From the NCBI RefSeq assembly GCF_030164425.1, contig NZ_JASNJD010000001.1, positions 248,001-312,000 of the forward strand: a DNA stretch of 64,000 nt. The letters are read 5' to 3'. The position numbers were made by a program, and so were the translations under genes. Positions 59,702 to 64,000 of this stretch are shown here, in pieces. This stretch comes from Pseudodonghicola flavimaris. Its GTDB lineage: Bacteria > Pseudomonadota > Alphaproteobacteria > Rhodobacterales > Rhodobacteraceae. Every line of letters begins with the position of its first letter. Within the stretch, counting starts at the first letter, position 1. The notes under the pieces are model-generated. The model was not told where the DNA came from, did not search any database, and worked only from the letters and a program-made list of their open reading frames with translations.

Positions 59702-61297
59702 TTATTCCTCGCGCTCGAATAGACCCAGGTTCAGGTCGTCGAGATGCTCGATCCGCAGCACCGACAACGCGCCGGTGCCATCGGGCAGGAAGTCGATCCG
59801 CGAGATGGAGCCGGCCGGCTGGTTCTCGGTGAACGGGTGGACGATGAAGGTATCGCCATCCCAATGCTCCATCGCCAGATCCTGTCCGTGATCCTGCGGG
59901 CCGAGGTGCAGCCGCAGGCCGCCGTCGCGGGCGGTGACGATGGCGGGACCGAAATAGCCGTTGCCGTAGCGCCCGACATAGACCGAGTCCGGTTGCGCGG
60001 GGGCTGGAGCGGTTGGGCGTGGCACGCCGACCAGGCTGCCGACAGGGGCGGAGACCGGCGCCATCAGCGCGGCGTAGCCGGCCAGCCAGTCGCGGCTGTC
60101 CAGGCCCAGTTCCACCCGGTCGGCGAAGCTGGCGGCAATCGCCTCGGCAGCGCCGGTGGGCAGGGCGTTGGTCAGCACCACGATGCCGAGGTCGAGATCG
60201 GGGATCATCAGATAGGTGGTGGAGGCGCCGAGCGCGAAGGCGCCGGAATGGCTGAAGGTGACGCGGCCGGAGGGGCGGACACCGACGCCGAAGCCATAGC
60301 CATAGGTGCCGGCGCGGGCGTCTATCGTCAGCGGCAGCCCGTCGGTCATCTGCGGCGCCAGCGCCGGGCGCAGCGCTTCCACGTCGATCAGATCGCCGCC
60401 GCCGGCCAGCACCATCGCCATCCAGCGCGCCATATCGTGGACGCTGGAGCTGACGCCGCCGGCCGGGCTCTGGGCGTCGGGCTGACGCAGGTCGGCCACC
60501 ACGAAGCTGTCACCGTTGCGTATATGGCTGGCGGCGCGGTTGTCGCGGGCGCGGTAATCGTCATAGCGCGAGCTGGTCGAAGCCATGCCGAGCGGGGCGT
60601 AGAGCGCCCGTTCGGACAGGCTGGCCCAGTCGGTGCCGGTGGCGGTGGCGACCGCCAGCGCGGCGGCGGTCAGACCGAAGTTGGTATAGGCGTAATGGGC
60701 ACGGAACGGCGCCTGCGGCAGCATCCCCAGCCGCGACAGCACGGTGTCGCGGTCATAACCCAGATCCTCGAGATCGTCGCCGGCATGATCGGGCAGGCCG
60801 GAGCGATGGGCATAGAGATCGCCGACCGTGACATGGGCGCTGACCCAGGGATCGCCCAGATCGAATTCGGGCAGGTAGCTTTGCACCAGGCTGGTCCAGC
60901 CGACCCGTCCGGCGCTGACCTGGGAGGCGATCACCGTCGCCCCCACCGATTTCGACAGCGAGGCGAGCAGGAAGACGGTATCGGCATCGACCGGATCGGG
61001 GCGGTCGACGGCGCGCTGGCCGAAGCCGCGGGCATAGACGGTCTGACCGCCATGCACCACCGCGATGGCGAGGCCGGGGATGCCGCTGCGGGCCAGAACA
61101 TCGGCGCCGAGATCGTCGAGCGTGGCGATGGCCGCGTCGATTCGCGTCTCCGGCACCGGCAACAGCACGGTCTGGGCCGGCGCGGGCATCGGATCGGGCA
61201 GGGCCAGCGGGGGAAGGTCGGGTCCGGCCTGCAGGGGCGCGGTCAGCCCCAGCACCAGGGCGAGCGCCGCGGGGGCGCTGAAACGGTTCAAATACAA
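59702..61297 (-). CDS. Serine hydrolase of the beta-lactamase/esterase class (class C-like)
   Basis: Exported hydrolase, 531 residues. After the signal peptide (MYLNRFSAPAALALVLGLTAPLQA) the beta-lactamase-like fold has the SxxK motif in LLASLSKSVGA, YxN in YAYTNFGLTA and an HSG-type box in FSHSGAFALGAS. The C-terminal ~120 residues are a separate beta domain (YVGRYGNGYFGPAIV...). The start is not certain: TTG at 61297 follows a good GAAGGA; a TTG at 61327 would add 10 residues. Substrate unknown (D-peptides, esters or beta-lactams). Confidence 0.85.
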   Translation of the reverse strand: MYLNRFSAPAALALVLGLTAPLQAGPDLPPLALPDPMPAPAQTVLLPVPETRIDAAIATLDDLGADVLARSGIPGLAIAVVHGGQTVYARGFGQRAVDRPDPVDADTVFLLASLSKSVGATVIASQVSAGRVGWTSLVQSYLPEFDLGDPWVSAHVTVGDLYAHRSGLPDHAGDDLEDLGYDRDTVLSRLGMLPQAPFRAHYAYTNFGLTAAALAVATATGTDWASLSERALYAPLGMASTSSRYDDYRARDNRAASHIRNGDSFVVADLRQPDAQSPAGGVSSSVHDMARWMAMVLAGGGDLIDVEALRPALAPQMTDGLPLTIDARAGTYGYGFGVGVRPSGRVTFSHSGAFALGASTTYLMIPDLDLGIVVLTNALPTGAAEAIAASFADRVELGLDSRDWLAGYAALMAPVSAPVGSLVGVPRPTAPAPAQPDSVYVGRYGNGYFGPAIVTARDGGLRLHLGPQDHGQDLAMEHWDGDTFIVHPFTENQPAGSISRIDFLPDGTGALSVLRIEHLDDLNLGLFEREE

Positions 61298-61393
61298 TGT
61301 CTTGTCCTTCGTAGGGTGGGCGCGCAAAAAGGCGCGCCGCCGGCACCCTAGCGACAGCGGCAGAGAGCTCCAAGCCCGCAGCGTGGCTTACTG

Positions 61394-61864
61394 TTAGCCG
61401 CTGGTAAACGCCGCCGTCCGGGCGCCGGTCAGCCGCTCCAGATCGGCGGGGGCGATCGGGAACACGTGATGCGGCGTGCCGGCGGCGGCCCAGACCAGAT
61501 TGAATTCGGTCAGCCGGGGATCGAGAAAGGCGCGGATCGGGTTCAGATGCCCGACCGGAGAGACGCCGCCGATGGCGAAGCCGGTCTGCGACCGCACCAG
61601 CGCGGCATCGGCCTTGCCCAGGGGTTCGCCGGCGATCTCGGCGGCTTTCTGCGGATCGACCTGATTGCCGCCGGCGGTCAGGAACAGGATCGCGGCCCCG
61701 CTGTCCTCGCCGCGGAAGATGATGGACTTGGCGATCTGGTCGACCTCGCAGCCGACCGCCGTGGCGGCATCGGCGGCGGTTCGGGCCAGGTCGGTTTCGC
61801 GGATCTGCGGGTCAAGCCCGGCGGCCTCCAGGGCGGCGCGGACGCGTTTCATGCTCTTGCTCAT
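61394..61864 (-). CDS. YbaK/EbsC-family aminoacyl-tRNA deacylase-like protein
   Basis: A 156-residue single-domain protein of the YbaK/ProX superfamily, which hydrolyses mischarged tRNAs such as Cys-tRNA-Pro or Ala-tRNA-Pro. Motifs: AAVGCEVDQIAKSIIFRGE (lysine that positions the substrate), FLTAGGNQVDPQKAAEI and GFAIGGVSPVGHL (GxxPxG). The start at 61864 (MSKSMKRVRAALEAAGL) is 33 codons inside a longer frame that overlaps the glnE start region. Exact tRNA unknown. Divergent from glnE, with 97 bp between the starts. Confidence 0.9.
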   Translation of the reverse strand: MSKSMKRVRAALEAAGLDPQIRETDLARTAADAATAVGCEVDQIAKSIIFRGEDSGAAILFLTAGGNQVDPQKAAEIAGEPLGKADAALVRSQTGFAIGGVSPVGHLNPIRAFLDPRLTEFNLVWAAAGTPHHVFPIAPADLERLTGARTAAFTSG

Positions 61865-61961
61865 GGGCCGAGCTTTGCCGGGACGGCGGCGCGAGCGCAA
61901 GGGGGCGATGATCGCCGTTTCCTGCATTGACGCCGGCGCCCGGCCTGCGCAACCTGCGGCC

Positions 61962-64000
61962 ATGACGACGCCTTTGACGATTGCGCGCCTGCCGCGCCCC
62001 TTCGACCCCGCGCTGGGGGAGGAAACCCGTGCCGCCCTGCCGCAGCTGAGCGCGGATCATGGCCAGCTGATTGCCGGTGTGGGCGGTACCAGCCCCTATC
62101 TCAAGGGCTTGATCCTGCAGGAAACCTCCTGGCTGGCCCCGGCGCTGGACGATCCCGACGCCGCCGTTGCCGGCGTGTTCGAAGCCTGCCGCGCTCTGGC
62201 GCCGGACCAGCTGAAACCGGGGCTGCGCCAGGCCAAGCGGCGGATTGCCCTGATCACCGCGCTGGCCGATATCTGCGGCGCCTGGCCGCTGGAGAAGGTG
62301 ACCGGGATTCTGTCGGATTTCGCCGGCGAGGCCTGCGATCTGGCGCTGAAGTCGGAGATCGCCACGCTGGTCCGCCGCGGCAAGCTGCCGGGCCAGTCGG
62401 CCGGGGATGTGGCCGAGGCCGCCGGCCTTTGCGTGTTGGCGATGGGCAAGATGGGGGCGCATGAGCTGAACTACAGCTCCGACATCGACCTGATCTGCCT
62501 CTTCGACGAGACCCGCTATGATGCCGACAGCTATCAGGAGGCGCGCGCCGGCCTGATCCGCGCCACCCGCAACATGGCGTCGCTTTTGTCGGAGAAGACG
62601 GCGGACGGCTATGTGTTCCGCACCGATCTGCGGCTCAGGCCGGATCCGGCGGTGACGCCGGTCTGCATCTCGATGGCGGCGGCGGAGACCTACTACGAAA
62701 GCCTGGGCCGCACCTGGGAACGCGCCGCCTATATCAAGGCGCGGCCCTGTGCCGGCGATATCGAGGCCGGCTGGCGGTTTCTGCAGACGCTGCGCCCCTT
62801 CGTCTGGCGCCGGCATCTGGATTTCGCGGCGATTCAGGATGCCCATGACATCCGGTTGCGCATCCGCGAGAACAAGGGCACCGGCGGGCCGATCACCGTG
62901 CCGGGGCACGATATGAAACTGGGCCGCGGCGGTATCCGCGAGATCGAGTTTTTCACCCAGACCCGGCAGCTGATCGCCGGCGGCCGCGACCCGGACCTGC
63001 GGCTGCGCGGCACCGTCGAGGGGCTGGCGGCGCTTGCGGCCAAGGGCTGGGTTCCGGAGGAGGCGGCCAGCCGGCTGACCGATCACTACCGCGCCCATCG
63101 CGAGGTGGAGCACCGCATCCAGATGATCCACGACGCCCAGACCCACCGGGTGCCGGGGACCGAGGACGGGATCGAGCGGATCGCCTGCCTGATGGGCACC
63201 TCCAGCGCCGAGCTGACCCGGGAGCTGACCCGGCGACTGACCGAAGTGCATGAGCTGACCGAAGATTTCTTCGCCCCCGATGCGGCGCCGCCACCGCCGG
63301 CTCCGGAGGCGGTGGGCCTCGACGCCTCGATCCTGGCGCGCTGGCCCAGCTATCCGGCGCTGCGGTCGCAGCGGGCGCAGCGCATCTTCGAGCGGCTGAA
63401 GCCGGAGTTGCTGACCCGGCTGGCCCGGACCGAGAAGCCGGACGAGGCGCTGCTGGCGCTTGATGGCTTTCTCTCCGGCCTGCCGGCGGGGGTGCAGCTG
63501 TTTTCCCTGTTCGAGGCCAATCCGCAGCTGATCGATCTGCTGGTCGATATTGCCGGCACTTCGCATGCGCTGGCGCAATATCTGTCGCGCAATGCCGGCG
63601 TCTTCGATGCGGTGATCGGCGGCGACTTCTTCGCCCCCTGGCCGGGGGAGGCGGCGCTGCGGAGCGAGATCGCGGCGCGGCTGGCAGCCGAGCCGGATTA
63701 CGAGACCCAGCTGGATATGGCGCGGCGCTGGATGAAGGAATGGCATTTCCGCATCGGCGTGCACCTGCTGCGCGGGCTGATCCCGGCCGATATCGCCGGG
63801 CGGCACTATGCCGAACTCGCCGGGGCGGTGATCGCGGCGGTGGCGCCCCTGGTCCGGGCGCAGTTCGAGGCCAAGCACGGCGCGCCGCCGGGGCGCGGCG
63901 CCGTGGTTCTGGGGATGGGATCGCTCGGCGCCCAGCGGCTGAACGCGGGCTCCGACCTCGATCTGATCGTGGTCTACGACCCCGGCACTGCGGAGAGCTC
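61962..64000 (+). CDS. glnE: Glutamine synthetase adenylyltransferase/deadenylase GlnE (cut by window end)
   Basis: Bifunctional enzyme that adenylylates and deadenylylates glutamine synthetase in response to PII. About 679 residues are visible and the frame is open at the right edge. The N-terminal nucleotidyltransferase domain (deadenylylase) has AMGKMGAHELNYSSDIDLICLFDE with its Asp-x-Asp metal site. A helical linker follows (GRGGIREIEFFTQTRQL, HRIQMIHDAQTHRVP). The second nucleotidyltransferase domain starts at the edge (GMGSLGAQRLNAGSDLDLIVVYDP). Start ATG 61962. With ntrC/Y/X at the other end, nitrogen control brackets the window. Confidence 0.95.
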   Translation, partial: MTTPLTIARLPRPFDPALGEETRAALPQLSADHGQLIAGVGGTSPYLKGLILQETSWLAPALDDPDAAVAGVFEACRALAPDQLKPGLRQAKRRIALITALADICGAWPLEKVTGILSDFAGEACDLALKSEIATLVRRGKLPGQSAGDVAEAAGLCVLAMGKMGAHELNYSSDIDLICLFDETRYDADSYQEARAGLIRATRNMASLLSEKTADGYVFRTDLRLRPDPAVTPVCISMAAAETYYESLGRTWERAAYIKARPCAGDIEAGWRFLQTLRPFVWRRHLDFAAIQDAHDIRLRIRENKGTGGPITVPGHDMKLGRGGIREIEFFTQTRQLIAGGRDPDLRLRGTVEGLAALAAKGWVPEEAASRLTDHYRAHREVEHRIQMIHDAQTHRVPGTEDGIERIACLMGTSSAELTRELTRRLTEVHELTEDFFAPDAAPPPPAPEAVGLDASILARWPSYPALRSQRAQRIFERLKPELLTRLARTEKPDEALLALDGFLSGLPAGVQLFSLFEANPQLIDLLVDIAGTSHALAQYLSRNAGVFDAVIGGDFFAPWPGEAALRSEIAARLAAEPDYETQLDMARRWMKEWHFRIGVHLLRGLIPADIAGRHYAELAGAVIAAVAPLVRAQFEAKHGAPPGRGAVVLGMGSLGAQRLNAGSDLDLIVVYDPGTAES

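Noticed and set aside
61812-63878. 688-codon minus-strand frame opposite glnE
   Set aside because: Shadow; GlnE motifs are clear on the plus strand and the minus translation is low-complexity Arg/Gln/Pro.

Overview
The window is high-GC chromosomal DNA from an alphaproteobacterium, almost certainly a Rhodobacteraceae (roseobacter/Paracoccaceae-type) organism. The evidence is the ntrC-ntrY-ntrX-trkA-trkH-hfq-hflX block, a zinc-cysteine-less HemB, a Bpt-type aminoacyl-tRNA-protein transferase, TRAP and RTX genes, and several proteins typical of that family. It is gene-dense. I saw no rRNA, tRNA, CRISPR array, prophage or insertion sequence, and no clear pseudogene. The first gene (ntrC) and the last gene (glnE) are cut by the window edges.

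Layout. 1-9.3 kb: the end of ntrC, the ntrYX two-component pair, a small lipoprotein, TrkA/TrkH potassium uptake, hfq and hflX. 9.3-19.4 kb: a penicillin-acylase-type hydrolase, a Tat/lipobox SYLF protein, hemB, a small membrane protein, mfd and an MFS transporter. 19.5-28.1 kb: a RutR-type regulator, a near-perfect RutR operator, and a pyrimidine-degradation and transport operon (N-carbamoyl hydrolase, unknown 107-residue protein, dihydropyrimidinase, an SDR without its usual catalytic Tyr/Lys, and an ABC importer with a NMT1/THI5-like binding protein). 28.3-40.7 kb: thiol oxidoreductase, M48 peptidase, aminotransferase, cell-wall amidase, a two-P-loop sulfotransferase-like fusion, PBP1A, an RTX protein and prfB. 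40.8-47.5 kb: a second RTX protein, amidase, DUF2189 protein, a Rieske oxygenase coupled to an 82-residue protein, an XRE regulator and a small conserved-looking protein. 47.8-50.4 kb: ilvN and ilvB behind a leader-peptide attenuator. 50.5-57.4 kb: a cache histidine kinase and NarL-type regulator divergent from a TakP-like TRAP transporter with unusually long membrane subunits. 57.6-64 kb: bpt, RDD and DUF2852 proteins behind twin palindromes, a serine hydrolase, a YbaK protein and glnE.

The most interesting material is regulatory or atypical: the ilv attenuator whose leader peptide reads Leu-Ile-Val-Ile-Val; the RutR-controlled operon with its altered SDR and unknown protein; five copies of an intergenic repeat family with a CCCGGGATATTT...CCAGAAA core; twin palindromes before DUF2852; the duplicated sulfotransferase fold; and the 19-residue repeats in one RTX protein. 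All calls come from reading the sequence without database searches.
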